A DNA stretch of 64,000 nucleotides from Ilyomonas sp964249755 (GCA_964249755.1 CAXUDB010000001.1:1798001-1862000); one strand, 5' to 3'; shown: positions 9,339 through 17,793, numbered from the stretch's first letter. Translations and numbers: made by a program. The notes: generated by a model not told the origin, from the sequence alone.

Positions 9339-9617
9339 TTATGTGATGTAGTGTTTGATAAAATCTTTAGGATGGATAACCGGTAGTATAGGTCTCGACG
9401 ATTTGATAAGTCTTTATCTCTTGAAACAAAAACTCCGAGCCTTTATTGCCTTAGTAAGCCAATAGCCAAATGGATGAATGATTGATGTGGTGATGAAGCC
9501 TTTAAAAGTGTTATCAGCAATTTCTTGGTAAATTTTGTTCAGATCTTTAAAATCATCCGAGCGTCTTAAAGTCAAGTCAAGAAGAAGGTTTGCATCCAGT
9601 ATAATTTTAGAAGCCAT
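9339..9617 (-). pseudogene. Decayed PIN-domain (VapC-like) toxin
   Basis: The ATG at 9617 opens a normal PIN N-terminus (MASKIILDANLLLDLTLRR, with the first catalytic Asp), overlapping the antitoxin by 11 nt as in intact modules. After TTSIIHPFGYWLTKA the frame ends at 9414 with 67 residues. Just past that point, in a second frame, come codons for VFVSRDKDL, and in a third frame KSSRPILPVIHPKDFIKHYIT followed by a stop at 9339: the expected end of a PIN toxin. The middle, about 50-60 residues holding the other acidic metal ligands, is missing. I read this as an internal deletion plus a frameshift. Function is therefore probably lost. Confidence 0.75.
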
Positions 9618-9855
9618 GTTTTTTTCCTTTTTGTTCGTAGTATTCTTTTTTGAAATCAAAATCTTTTGGAAAATTAATTTTTGATTTCGGTATTTTATCA
9701 AGAATACCCAGCGATGATTTCTTCTTCGATTTTATGGTTAGCGATTCAAGATAATCTTCTACAAGCTGAGAAACGCTGCTTCCCTTCTTTTCAGCATATA
9801 ACTTCGCTTTTTTCAACAAGTCTTCTTCAATGGTAATGTTTAATCTTGCTTTCAT
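9607..9855 (-). CDS. VapB/DUF6364-like antitoxin
   Basis: An 82-aa protein beginning MKARLNITIEEDLLKKAKLYA, a ribbon-helix-helix start, with a basic and aromatic C-terminal tail (about 45-82) of the kind that wraps a PIN toxin. It is intact, while the toxin downstream is broken. A 27-bp palindrome at 9865-9891 lies immediately upstream and is the likely autoregulatory operator. The module is AT-rich compared with ilvC and ilvA on either side, suggesting it was acquired. It may now be just a leftover or an anti-toxin against related modules elsewhere; the sequence does not decide. Confidence 0.75.
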   Translation of the reverse strand: MKARLNITIEEDLLKKAKLYAEKKGSSVSQLVEDYLESLTIKSKKKSSLGILDKIPKSKINFPKDFDFKKEYYEQKGKKHGF

Positions 9856-9864
9856 AAAACAAGA

Positions 9865-9891
9865 ATACGCATAAAATTATTTTATGCGTAT
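9865..9891. promoter_or_regulatory. 27-bp palindromic operator upstream of the antitoxin
   Basis: ATACGCATAAAA and TTTTATGCGTAT are perfect inverted 12-mers separated by TTA. The site ends 9 bp before the antitoxin ATG (9855), so a bound RHH dimer pair would cover the promoter. This is the usual layout for toxin-antitoxin autorepression. Confidence 0.7.
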
Positions 9892-9917
9892 TTGCAATTT
9901 ATGGAAGAAGCAAACAT

Positions 9918-10967
9918 TTATTGCTGATTCTCCGGTCGCAGGCTCCTCACCGTTTTGCCCGCCCGCCACATCTCGCTTTCACGCAATTCTCTCAGTTCTT
10001 CATTGAGCTTCTCACGATAATCTTTTTGTGAATTTGAGTCAATGCTGCGCTGGCTTTCTTTGCCGGCGGCAACGCTTTCATACAACTCATTAAACACAGG
10101 CTGCGTAACCTCTTTAAACTTCTTCCACCAATCCAGTGCACCTCGTTGTGCAGTGGTAGAGCAGTTGGCATACATCCAGTCCATTCCATTCTCAGCCACC
10201 AGCGGCATCAGGCTTTGCGTGAGTTCTTCTACGGTTTCATTAAAGGCTTCAGATGGTGTGTGGCCTTTGCTGCGAAGCACTTCATATTGCGCAGCAAAAA
10301 TGCCTTGTATGGCGCCCATTAGCGTGCCGCGCTCGCCGGTTAAATCGGAAAATACTTCCTTCTTAAAATCGGTCTCAAATAAATAACCACTGCCTACTGC
10401 AATGCCAAGTGCAATCACTCTGTCTTTTGCTTTACCAGTTGCATCCTGGTAAATAGCATATGAGCTATTTAATCCTCTGCCTTGCAAAAACATTCTGCGT
10501 AGCGAAGTGCCGGAACCTTTAGGCGCAACCAAAAACACATCTACATCTTTTGGCGGAATGATGCCTGTTTGCTCATTGAATGTAATACCGAAACCATGAG
10601 AGAAATATAGCGCTTTTCCGGGTGTTAAATGTTTCTTTACAGTAGGCCACAATTCTATCTGTGCAGCATCACTTAGCAGATAACAAATGATGGTTCCTTT
10701 TTCTAAGGCTTCTTCTATTTCAAATAGGGTTTCACCGGGAACAAAGCCATCACTGACTGCTTTATCCCAGGTCTTACTTTCCTTTCGTTGACCTACTATC
10801 ACTTTAATACCATTATCTCTTTGGTTCAAGGCCTGTCCCGGTCCCTGCACGCCATAACCAATAACAGCTACCGTTTCACCACTTAGTATTTCCTGTGCTT
10901 TGCTCAATGGAAATTCGTCGCGTGTTACTACGTTTTCTTCCACGCCGCCGAAGTTTAATGTTGCCAT
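9918..10967 (-). CDS. ilvC: Ketol-acid reductoisomerase
   Basis: Second common step of isoleucine and valine synthesis: isomerisation and NAD(P)H-dependent reduction of acetolactate/acetohydroxybutyrate. The Rossmann motif is VAVIGYGVQGPGQALNQRDNG at about residues 33-53, followed by VIVGQRKESKTWD, which sets cofactor preference. APKGSGTSLRR and the C-terminal helical domain with E-rich metal sites (DLTGERGTLMGAIQG, ETVEELTQSLM) are present. At 349 aa it is a class I enzyme. The leader carries a 16-bp GC-rich palindrome (10986-11001). A 123-bp gap separates it from the upstream glyoxalase-fold gene. Confidence 0.95.
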   Translation of the reverse strand: MATLNFGGVEENVVTRDEFPLSKAQEILSGETVAVIGYGVQGPGQALNQRDNGIKVIVGQRKESKTWDKAVSDGFVPGETLFEIEEALEKGTIICYLLSDAAQIELWPTVKKHLTPGKALYFSHGFGITFNEQTGIIPPKDVDVFLVAPKGSGTSLRRMFLQGRGLNSSYAIYQDATGKAKDRVIALGIAVGSGYLFETDFKKEVFSDLTGERGTLMGAIQGIFAAQYEVLRSKGHTPSEAFNETVEELTQSLMPLVAENGMDWMYANCSTTAQRGALDWWKKFKEVTQPVFNELYESVAAGKESQRSIDSNSQKDYREKLNEELRELRESEMWRAGKTVRSLRPENQQ

Positions 10968-10985
10968 AATGTTTGTGTCCTCCGT

Positions 10986-11001
10986 CTCCGCCGCGGCGGA
11001 G
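10986..11001. repeat. Perfect 16-bp GC-rich palindrome in the ilvC leader
   Basis: CTCCGCCGCGGCGGAG is fully self-complementary and lies 19 bp upstream of the ilvC start. On the minus strand it is followed by ACGGAGG. It could be a dispersed palindromic repeat, a protein-binding site or an mRNA hairpin near the ribosome-binding region. Confidence 0.6.
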
Positions 11002-11088
11002 TATTTTTAGTTGATGAATGTAAATCCTGCTTCACATAAGGAGATGCGTTGCAGTGTATATAAACTATGATTAATTGAATATATCTTC

Positions 11089-11111
11089 CCCTATTCCTCT
11101 TCAGGGGTTGG
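11089..11111. repeat. Degenerate copy of the CCCCTTTAGGGG repeat at the end of the glyoxalase-fold gene
   Basis: The 3' end of the gene (codons for APTPEEE and the stop) reads CCAACCCCTGAAGAGG on the minus strand, resembling the arm AACCCCTAAAGGGG seen at thrB. It looks as if the repeat supplied the last codons. Confidence 0.4.
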
Positions 11112-11534
11112 AGCTTCGTCTATCTTTTCGTTGAATGAAATCCTGTTATTAAACGGATCGTTTACCACAAAGGATAATGCTCCGTAAAATGTTTTCTCCA
11201 ATCCCGGGCGGTTATATTTATACTTCTTACTGATAAGTTCTTCATGAAATGCTTTTACACCATCGCACCAGATAAAGACGTGCGTGCCGGGTGTTCCATC
11301 GCCATGATGTTCGCTCAAATGCAGTGTCAGCTCACCTTTTTTTACTTCTATATATGCCGGCGTGTTCTCTTCAAAATGATGCTCCCAAACAATGGTAAAG
11401 CCAAGCCAGCCAACATAAAATTCAATGGCTTTAGCGTAATCGAAAATGCGAAGAACAGGAATGGTTTTAAAGACAGTAAAGCCGCCCGCTTCTGAGGGAG
11501 AGTAAAGGAAATGGTTTGTAAAATCATTCTTCAT
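11091..11534 (-). CDS. Glyoxalase/bleomycin-resistance (VOC) fold protein
   Basis: Single-domain vicinal-oxygen-chelate protein, 147 aa from the ATG at 11534 (the frame also opens at a TTG five codons earlier). The fold signature starts at about residue 20 (KTIPVLRIFDYAKAIEFYVG, LGFTIVWEHHF), with metal-ligand-type residues in LHLSEHHGDGTPGTHVF and a terminal FVVNDPFNNRISF. This subgroup resembles bleomycin-resistance-like glyoxalase superfamily proteins, whose substrates are mostly unknown. It lies between ilvN (36 bp upstream) and ilvC. Its first about 20 and last few residues are not conserved-looking, and the end appears to be repeat-derived. Confidence 0.75.
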   Translation of the reverse strand: MKNDFTNHFLYSPSEAGGFTVFKTIPVLRIFDYAKAIEFYVGWLGFTIVWEHHFEENTPAYIEVKKGELTLHLSEHHGDGTPGTHVFIWCDGVKAFHEELISKKYKYNRPGLEKTFYGALSFVVNDPFNNRISFNEKIDEAPTPEEE

Positions 11535-11570
11535 GTGTGCAGTGTGCAATTTGGTTTCATAATAAAAGAA

Positions 11571-12158
11571 TTACATTGTAAACACATTTCCCCGCTCGTT
11601 TAGATATTCGTTTTCGCTTACTTCTTCGCCGGGCTGCCGTTCCTCAAATTCTTTTAGCTTCTCGTGAAAACCATTGCTGTTTTTGATAATGGCAACGCGC
11701 GCGCTGCGCACAAATTCAATTAGTCCATACGGCTCTAACGCTTTGATTAGCCCCTCTGTTTCTTCGCGATGCCCTGAAGTTTCAAATACCGTATAATCTT
11801 TGCGGATGACAACCGCACGGGCGCCATATTTTCGCAATAATCTTTCCACCGGCACTTTCTCTGCAATGATGTCAGTAGGTACTTTATACAAAGCCAGTTC
11901 CTGCCAGATGATTTCATCACCTGTGTTATAATAGGCTTTCAGCACTTCTACCTGCTTCTCTATCTGCCGGCAGAGCTTGGAAACCACTTCTTCTGTTTCG
12001 TTCACCACGATAGTAAAACGATACACGCTGTCCACTTCAGAAGGTGAGGAGTTGATACTGTCAATGCTGATTTTTCTCCTTGAGAAAATAATAGCAATCC
12101 GGTTCAGCAAACCAATCTGGTTTTCTGTATAAATGGTGATGGTGAATTCCTGTTTCAT
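11571..12158 (-). CDS. ilvN: Acetolactate synthase small (regulatory) subunit
   Basis: Regulatory partner of IlvB that confers valine feedback and raises activity. An N-terminal ACT domain is clear (EFTITIYTENQIGLLNRIAIIFSRR), followed by the second conserved domain that ends with the S-G-H-type segment FETSGHREETEGLIKALEPYG. Length 195 aa is typical for the longer IlvN/IlvH forms. It is separated from ilvB by an O-methyltransferase gene, whereas the two subunits are usually adjacent; it starts 20 bp after that gene. Confidence 0.93.
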   Translation of the reverse strand: MKQEFTITIYTENQIGLLNRIAIIFSRRKISIDSINSSPSEVDSVYRFTIVVNETEEVVSKLCRQIEKQVEVLKAYYNTGDEIIWQELALYKVPTDIIAEKVPVERLLRKYGARAVVIRKDYTVFETSGHREETEGLIKALEPYGLIEFVRSARVAIIKNSNGFHEKLKEFEERQPGEEVSENEYLNERGNVFTM

Positions 12159-12178
12159 GGGATTTGTTTCGTATTAAT

Positions 12179-12757
12179 TCAATTTAGTCTGGTAACGATG
12201 ATTATTCCGGTTGACCAATTTAATTTGGTTAGGCACATATCTTTTCTACTTTCTAGTTTTTCAATAAGCGCCTTAACTTTTACTGCATGACCTTCCGGCC
12301 AATTGGATTGCGGAAGCATGTCATCTATTATGTAAAAGCCGCATTTGTTTAACAAAGCCCAAGTCTCTTCAAACAAATCATATTTTCCCGGCATCGCGTC
12401 CGCAAAAATGAAATCAAATTTTTGCTCCTTGTATGATGTTAACCATTCATATCCATCGGCACAAACAAATGTTATTCTTTCATCGCTTACATTCTGCTTC
12501 GCAATGGTAAGTAATTGTTCATTATTATCTATTGTTGTTAGTGTTGACGTTTTATCCATTCCGCCCAATATCCACGATGTTGCCAGTCCGCTGCCGGTTC
12601 CTAACTCTAATATTTTCGCCGATGGTTTCGATGCTACTAATGTCTTCAACAAGCTGCCTGTTTGTAGGTCGGATGCCATCGAGAACAAAAGCTTTTTGGT
12701 TTCTTCCAAAATGTGTTCATATTGCTCAGGAACATCTGTAAAAACAGTATCAATCAT
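12179..12757 (-). CDS. O-methyltransferase-like SAM enzyme
   Basis: 192-aa class I SAM-dependent methyltransferase of the YrrM/catechol-O-methyltransferase type. SAM motif I is ILELGTGSGLATSWI (about residue 50), followed by LTTIDNNEQLLTIA (acidic ribose-binding loop), FVCADGYEW and the catalytic-metal region FIFADAMPGKYDLFEE. No membrane segment or signal is seen. It sits between ilvB (69 bp, containing a short repeat) and ilvN (20 bp), so it is likely cotranscribed with acetolactate synthase. The substrate is unknown. Confidence 0.8.
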   Translation of the reverse strand: MIDTVFTDVPEQYEHILEETKKLLFSMASDLQTGSLLKTLVASKPSAKILELGTGSGLATSWILGGMDKTSTLTTIDNNEQLLTIAKQNVSDERITFVCADGYEWLTSYKEQKFDFIFADAMPGKYDLFEETWALLNKCGFYIIDDMLPQSNWPEGHAVKVKALIEKLESRKDMCLTKLNWSTGIIIVTRLN

Positions 12758-12800
12758 TGCCTAAAATTGTAATTAATTCCATTACAGTAATCACTCTTTC

Positions 12801-12824
12801 AACCTCCCCTTTAGGAGTTGAGGG
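12801..12824. repeat. Dispersed CCCCTTTAGGGG-type repeat between ilvB and the O-methyltransferase gene
   Basis: AACCTCCCCTTTAGGAGTTG matches the arms at thrB with few changes and begins 3 bp past the ilvB stop, just as the thrA copy begins soon after its stop. It may form a weak hairpin in the transcript. Confidence 0.6.
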
Positions 12825-12826
12825 CT

Positions 12827-14569
12827 TTACTTCAACCGAATCTCGCTCACACTACAACCCTGCGGCACCATCGGAAATACATTGTTTTCCTTTCCTACCA
12901 TCACTTCTAACAAATAAGCGCCTTTGTGGTTCAACATCGTTTGCAATGCGGGTTTCAAATTTTCTCGATGCTCTACTTTTTGTCCTTCTATACTATATCC
13001 TTTGGCAACAGTTACATAATCGGGGCTGGCAATGTCAACAAACGAATATCGCTTGTCGTGAAAGAGTTGCTGCCACTGGCGCACCATGCCCAGAAACTGG
13101 TTGTTTAAGATCAAAATTTTCACGTCCACTTTGCTTTGCATAATGGTGCCCAATTCCTGTATTGTCATTTGGATGCCGCCGTCACCCGCAATGGCAACCA
13201 CCGTTTTATCCGGCGCGCCGAATTTAGCGCCAATAGCGGCGGGCAAAGCAAAGCCCATGGTACCCAAACCACCTGAAGTAACGTTGCTGCGTGTATTATT
13301 AAACTTCGCATAACGACAAGCCACCATCTGGTGCTGACCCACGTCGGTAACGATGATCGCATCACCACCAGTTAATTCATTCAAAATCTTAATCACTTCA
13401 CCCATTGTAAGGATTTCGGTAGAAGGATTTTGCTCTTCGAAAATGACAGCTTCTATTTCCTTTTCTTTCAGCTCGTTAAAGCGTTGCAACCACTGCGAAT
13501 GTTCTTTTTCTTCTACCAGTTCGGTCAGCAACGGCAAAGTTTCTTTGCAGTCACCCCACACAGGAACGGCTGCTTTCACATTCTTGTCAATCTCTGCCGG
13601 GTCAATGTCAAGATGGATTACTTTGGCTTGTTTCGCATATTTATCCAAACGCCCCGTTACGCGGTCATCGAAGCGCATCCCAATAGCGATTAATACATCA
13701 CAATCATTGGTCAAGACATTAGGTCCGTAATTGCCATGCATGCCTAACATACCTACATTTAATGGGTGGTCAGTTGGAATTGCACCAACACCAAGGATAG
13801 TCCATGCTGCCGGGATGCCTGCCTTTTCAATAAAATCGGCAAACTCTTTCTCGGCATTGCCAAGTATCACACCTTGCCCCCAGATGACAAAAGGCTTTTT
13901 AGCTTCGTTGATGAGTTTTGCTGCTTCTTCTATGTATTCTTTTCGCACAATCGGGTTGGGGCGATAGCTGCGCAAATGATTCATTTTAGTGTATCCTGCG
14001 CACTCAAATTTTTGCAATTGTGCATTCTTCGTAATGTCAATCAACACCGGTCCAGGTCTGCCCGTTTTTGCAATGTGAAACGCCTTTGCCATCACTGCCG
14101 GAATCTCAGTAGCATCTGTTACCTGGTAATTCCATTTGGTTACCGGTGTAGTGATGTTAATAACATCCGTTTCCTGGAATGCATCGGTACCCAGCAGGTG
14201 TGCAAACACTTGGCCCGTAACGCAAACAAGCGGTGTGCTGTCTATCTGCGCATCCGCGAGACCCGTTATTAAATTCGTGGCGCCGGGTCCGCTGGTGGCA
14301 AATACAACGCCCACTTTACCTGATGTTCGCGCATAGCCTTGTGCCGCATGAATACCGCCCTGCTCATGCCGTACGAGTATGTGCGTCAACCTATCGTGGT
14401 AATCATACAAGGCATCATAAATGGGCATGATAGCGCCGCCGGGATAACCAAAAATAATATCGGTGCCTTCGGCAACGAGCGCATTTAGTACGGCTTGCGA
14501 ACCGGAGATGGTCGCATTTGCTATAGCGTTTTGTGCTGTTTTTTCTTTCGGTATAGTAAGAGTTTCCAT
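12827..14569 (-). CDS. ilvB: Acetolactate synthase large (catalytic) subunit
   Basis: Thiamine-diphosphate enzyme condensing two pyruvates, or pyruvate with 2-oxobutanoate. The activating glutamate is in RHEQGGIHAAQGYAR, the FAD-binding middle domain is about 200-350, and the ThDP motif runs GDGGIQMTIQELGT to LNNQFLGMVRQWQ near residue 450. A 580-aa length and order of domains are normal. The N-terminal 20-25 residues (ETLTIPKEKTAQNA) precede the conserved SGSQAVLNALVAEG. It follows ilvD by 60 bp. Confidence 0.96.
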   Translation of the reverse strand: METLTIPKEKTAQNAIANATISGSQAVLNALVAEGTDIIFGYPGGAIMPIYDALYDYHDRLTHILVRHEQGGIHAAQGYARTSGKVGVVFATSGPGATNLITGLADAQIDSTPLVCVTGQVFAHLLGTDAFQETDVINITTPVTKWNYQVTDATEIPAVMAKAFHIAKTGRPGPVLIDITKNAQLQKFECAGYTKMNHLRSYRPNPIVRKEYIEEAAKLINEAKKPFVIWGQGVILGNAEKEFADFIEKAGIPAAWTILGVGAIPTDHPLNVGMLGMHGNYGPNVLTNDCDVLIAIGMRFDDRVTGRLDKYAKQAKVIHLDIDPAEIDKNVKAAVPVWGDCKETLPLLTELVEEKEHSQWLQRFNELKEKEIEAVIFEEQNPSTEILTMGEVIKILNELTGGDAIIVTDVGQHQMVACRYAKFNNTRSNVTSGGLGTMGFALPAAIGAKFGAPDKTVVAIAGDGGIQMTIQELGTIMQSKVDVKILILNNQFLGMVRQWQQLFHDKRYSFVDIASPDYVTVAKGYSIEGQKVEHRENLKPALQTMLNHKGAYLLEVMVGKENNVFPMVPQGCSVSEIRLK

Positions 14570-14629
14570 AAACTCAATTTTTGTTATTGTTTTTGTCTTC
14601 GAACTTAGTGACGATGTATAACTCCTGTA

Positions 14630-16390
14630 TCAATCCTCATCAGTAACACAACCTTCTGCCGCTGTCTTTACATACTTCGCATACTTGTACAAAATACCTT
14701 TTGTGGCTTTTAATGGCGGCTGCTTCCAGGCGGCTTTGCGTTGTGCAATAATATCTTCACTTACCTTTAAAGTCAACGTGTTTTTTCTCGCATCTATTTC
14801 AATGATGTCATCATCTTCTACCAAACCAATCAAACCACCATCAAACGCTTCAGGAGTGATATGACCGACTACAAAACCGTGTGTGCCACCGCTGAAACGG
14901 CCATCCGTTATTAAGGCTACACTTTTGCCTAAACCTGCACCGATAATAGCTCCTGTAGGTTTCAACATTTCGGGCATGCCGGGCGCACCTTTTGGACCAA
15001 TGTTACGAATGACCACTACATCGCCGGCGTGAACCTTTCCGCTTTGCAAGCCCTGCAACAGGTGATGTTCGCCATCGAACACTCTTGCTGTGCCTTCAAA
15101 GCGTTCACCTTCTTTGCCAGTGATTTTGGCAACGCTGCCGCCTTCGGCGAGGTTGCCATATAAAATCTGGAGATGACCTGTAGCCTTTAGTGGATTTTCC
15201 AAGGGAAGAATAATGTCTTGCTTTTCGAAATCCAAATCGGGTGCGTCAATTAAGTTTTCGGCGATGGTTTTTCCAGTAACAGTGAGGCAATCTCCATGCA
15301 GCAAACCCTTTCCCAGTAAGTATTTCATCACGGCAGGTACACCGCCCCATTTGTGCAAGTCTTCCATTAAATATTTACCGCTGGGCTTGAAATCTGCAAG
15401 CATCGGAACCTTATTGCTTATCGTTTGAAAATCATCCTGCGTTAAAGGAACATCCACACTTTTTGCTATTGCGATGAGATGCAACACTGCATTCGTGCTG
15501 CCACCTAAGACCATGATGACTATAATAGCATTTTCAAATGCTTCACGCGTCATAATGTCTTTTGGCTTGATGTCCTTTTCAAGTAATATTTTAATGGCTT
15601 TGCCAATGTCTTCGCATTCCTTTTGTTTCTCTTTGCTTAGTGCCGGGTTGGATGATGAGTTAGGCAAACTCATGCCGAGCGCTTCGATAGCACTTGCCAT
15701 AGTGTTGGCAGTGTACATGCCACCGCAGGCGCCTGCGCCAGGACATGCATTGCGTATGATGCCTTTAAAATCATCATCGCTGATGTTGCCCATTATTTTT
15801 TGTCCCAAAGCTTCAAAGGTAGAGACGATGTTAAGGTCTTGTCCTTTATAATGACCTGGCGCAATGGTGCCGCCATACAGCATGATAGAAGGACGATTTA
15901 ACCGGCCCATTGCCATGAGGCAACCGGGCATATTTTTGTCGCAACCCGGAATAGCAATGAGTGCATCATAATACTGCGCACCAGCATTGGTTTCAATACT
16001 GTCGGCAATTATATCTCGGCTCACTAAACTATAACGCATGCCATCGGTTCCCATACTAATGCCGTCGCTGACGCCAATGGTATAGAAACGCAAACCCAGC
16101 AAGCCTTCCACTTCGTTTACACTGTCGCGAACCTGGGTTGCCAGATCGTTCAGGTGCATGTTGCAGGGATTACCATCCCAGCCCATGCTGGCAATGCCCA
16201 CCTGAGCTTTGCCAAAGTCTTTTTCAGTAAAGCCGATGGCATAATACATAGCTTGTGCGGCAGGTTGTGTAACGTCCTGGGTGAGTATCTGCGAATACTT
16301 GTTTAAGCCGTGTGCGTGTTCGATGGAAGCATGTTCGTCGACGGATGGCGCGTTGTTTATTTCCGTTTCTGTTATCTGATCGTTGTTCAT
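14630..16390 (-). CDS. ilvD: Dihydroxy-acid dehydratase
   Basis: Iron-sulfur dehydratase making the 2-oxo acids that precede valine and isoleucine. Cluster cysteines are visible in GCDKNMPGCLMAMGR and ACPGAGACGGMYTANTMASA, which suggests the [2Fe-2S] type. The C-terminal GRFSGGTHGFVVGHITPEA is a family signature. At 586 aa it carries an acidic N-terminal extension of about 28 residues before the usual start LNKYSQILTQD. The 251-bp gap to leuB makes this the likely start of a separate ilv transcript, although all genes run the same way. Confidence 0.96.
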   Translation of the reverse strand: MNNDQITETEINNAPSVDEHASIEHAHGLNKYSQILTQDVTQPAAQAMYYAIGFTEKDFGKAQVGIASMGWDGNPCNMHLNDLATQVRDSVNEVEGLLGLRFYTIGVSDGISMGTDGMRYSLVSRDIIADSIETNAGAQYYDALIAIPGCDKNMPGCLMAMGRLNRPSIMLYGGTIAPGHYKGQDLNIVSTFEALGQKIMGNISDDDFKGIIRNACPGAGACGGMYTANTMASAIEALGMSLPNSSSNPALSKEKQKECEDIGKAIKILLEKDIKPKDIMTREAFENAIIVIMVLGGSTNAVLHLIAIAKSVDVPLTQDDFQTISNKVPMLADFKPSGKYLMEDLHKWGGVPAVMKYLLGKGLLHGDCLTVTGKTIAENLIDAPDLDFEKQDIILPLENPLKATGHLQILYGNLAEGGSVAKITGKEGERFEGTARVFDGEHHLLQGLQSGKVHAGDVVVIRNIGPKGAPGMPEMLKPTGAIIGAGLGKSVALITDGRFSGGTHGFVVGHITPEAFDGGLIGLVEDDDIIEIDARKNTLTLKVSEDIIAQRKAAWKQPPLKATKGILYKYAKYVKTAAEGCVTDED

Positions 16391-16396
16391 GTTTTG

Positions 16397-16430
16397 TTAG
16401 TTTAACCACAAGTGCACGGAGTTAGCTTAC
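16397..16430. repeat. Degenerate ACCACA...GCACGGAG repeat upstream of ilvD
   Basis: TTTAACCACAAGTGCACGGA is followed by a second GGAG unit. Similar text occurs at 19899-19945 and 25928-25965. These look like decayed members of the ACCACAGAGGCACAGAG-type dispersed repeats; the link between the three is by eye. Confidence 0.4.
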
Positions 16431-16641
16431 GGAGTTTTTGTTTATCCTTTTGTCCTACGCTTCCAACCGTGTTTTTAGTTTAAATATTTGCTTTGATAAA
16501 AGCTCAATTAATTCTGAACGTACAAGTGAGTGACACAACAGGTGATGCCATGAAAAGCTACAGCTTGTTCCATAATGGCTGTTCTGTTGCTTGTATTTCG
16601 TATTCTCCATTATTATCTTTTTCATCTTCACAAATCCCTAT

Positions 16642-17757
16642 CTATATGATAGTGCTTTTGCTGACTGCAATGTTTTGTTTGTTGATATCATCGGGCAATT
16701 TGTTTTCAATAAAATCTTTGATCAGATCGCCAATGGTTGTTGTTGAGTAGTTGTTGACGGCATCAATGTCTTTGGTAACAAAACCACTTTTCAACGTCCA
16801 GGAAACGGCGGTACGAACCTGTTCGGCTTCTTTGTATAATTTGAAATGATCAAGCATCATGGCTGCGGATAAAATGGAGCCGATAGGATTCGCAATGTCT
16901 TTGCCGGCGGCTTGCGGATAGCTGCCGTGAATGGGCTCAAATAAAGCGGTGCCGTTGCCAACAGAAGCCGAAGGAGCGAGACCTAAAGAGCCGCTAAGCA
17001 CGCTGGCTTCGTCGCTGATGATGTCGCCAAACATGTTTTCGGTGAGGATAACATCGAACTGTTTGGGGTTTAAAATGATTTGCATTGCGGCGTTGTCGAC
17101 GAACATATAATCTACACTCACATCGCTATATTCGCTTGTCATTTGTTGCACCACTTTGCGCCAGAGACGAGAGGTTTCAAGCACATTGGCTTTGTCTATA
17201 AGCGTGAGTTTTTTTCTTCGTTGTTGCGCACTTTGAAAGGCAAGATGTGCAATGCGTTCGATCTCTTCTTTAGAATAAATACAATCGTCGGAAGCCTGTG
17301 TGCCTTCTTCGTTGAGGAACTTTTTTCCGAAATAAATTCCACCGGTGAGTTCGCGATAAATTACCAGGTCAACGCCTTCGAGACTTTTGCTTTTAAGCGG
17401 TGATAAATAGTGCAGCGAAGGATATATAGTGACCGGGCGAATGTTGGCGAACAATTGCAAAGATTTGCGCAGTTTAAGCAAGCCTTGCTCGGGACGCACT
17501 TTTGCCGTTGGATCGTTGTCGTACTTCGGATGACCAATAGCACCAAAGAGTACAGCATCTGTACGCAGACATGATTCGATGGTTTCATCGGGCAACGGGT
17601 TGCCGGTTTTGTCAATGGCATCTGCACCCATAAGATGGTACTCGTAGTGAAACTGGTGCCCGTGCTGCGCAGCAATGGCATTGAGCACTTTGATGGATTG
17701 CTGCGTTACTTCCGGCCCGATGCCATCACCTAATATTACAGTTATATTTTTTGTCAT
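16642..17757 (-). CDS. leuB: 3-isopropylmalate dehydrogenase
   Basis: NAD-dependent oxidative decarboxylation step of leucine synthesis. ITVILGDGIGPEV opens the protein, the substrate arginines are in RPEQGLLKLRKSLQLFANIRPV, and the NAD/metal region NMFGDIISDEASVLSGSLGL with EPIHGSYPQAAGKDIANPIG is complete. Length is 371 aa. The ATG at 17757 is directly abutted by a dispersed repeat (17759-17781) that occupies the ribosome-binding region. It is 36 bp downstream of the two-cassette ABC ATPase gene. Confidence 0.96.
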   Translation of the reverse strand: MTKNITVILGDGIGPEVTQQSIKVLNAIAAQHGHQFHYEYHLMGADAIDKTGNPLPDETIESCLRTDAVLFGAIGHPKYDNDPTAKVRPEQGLLKLRKSLQLFANIRPVTIYPSLHYLSPLKSKSLEGVDLVIYRELTGGIYFGKKFLNEEGTQASDDCIYSKEEIERIAHLAFQSAQQRRKKLTLIDKANVLETSRLWRKVVQQMTSEYSDVSVDYMFVDNAAMQIILNPKQFDVILTENMFGDIISDEASVLSGSLGLAPSASVGNGTALFEPIHGSYPQAAGKDIANPIGSILSAAMMLDHFKLYKEAEQVRTAVSWTLKSGFVTKDIDAVNNYSTTTIGDLIKDFIENKLPDDINKQNIAVSKSTII

Positions 17758-17758
17758 G

Positions 17759-17781
17759 CCCCTAACCCCAAAAAGGGAATT
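17759..17781. repeat. Dispersed repeat copy abutting the leuB start codon
   Basis: On the minus strand AATTCCCTTTTTGGGGTTAG followed by GGGC leads straight into the leuB ATG. It matches the consensus AACTCCCCTTTAGGGGTTGG with four changes. The purine-rich end could act as a fortuitous ribosome-binding site. Confidence 0.5.
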
Positions 17782-17793
17782 TTTATGAGTGAT

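Noticed and set aside
16493..16750. Plus-strand frame of 85 codons at the leuB/ilvD gap
   Set aside because: Mostly antisense to the leuB 3' end, composition not protein-like, no promoter or family match.
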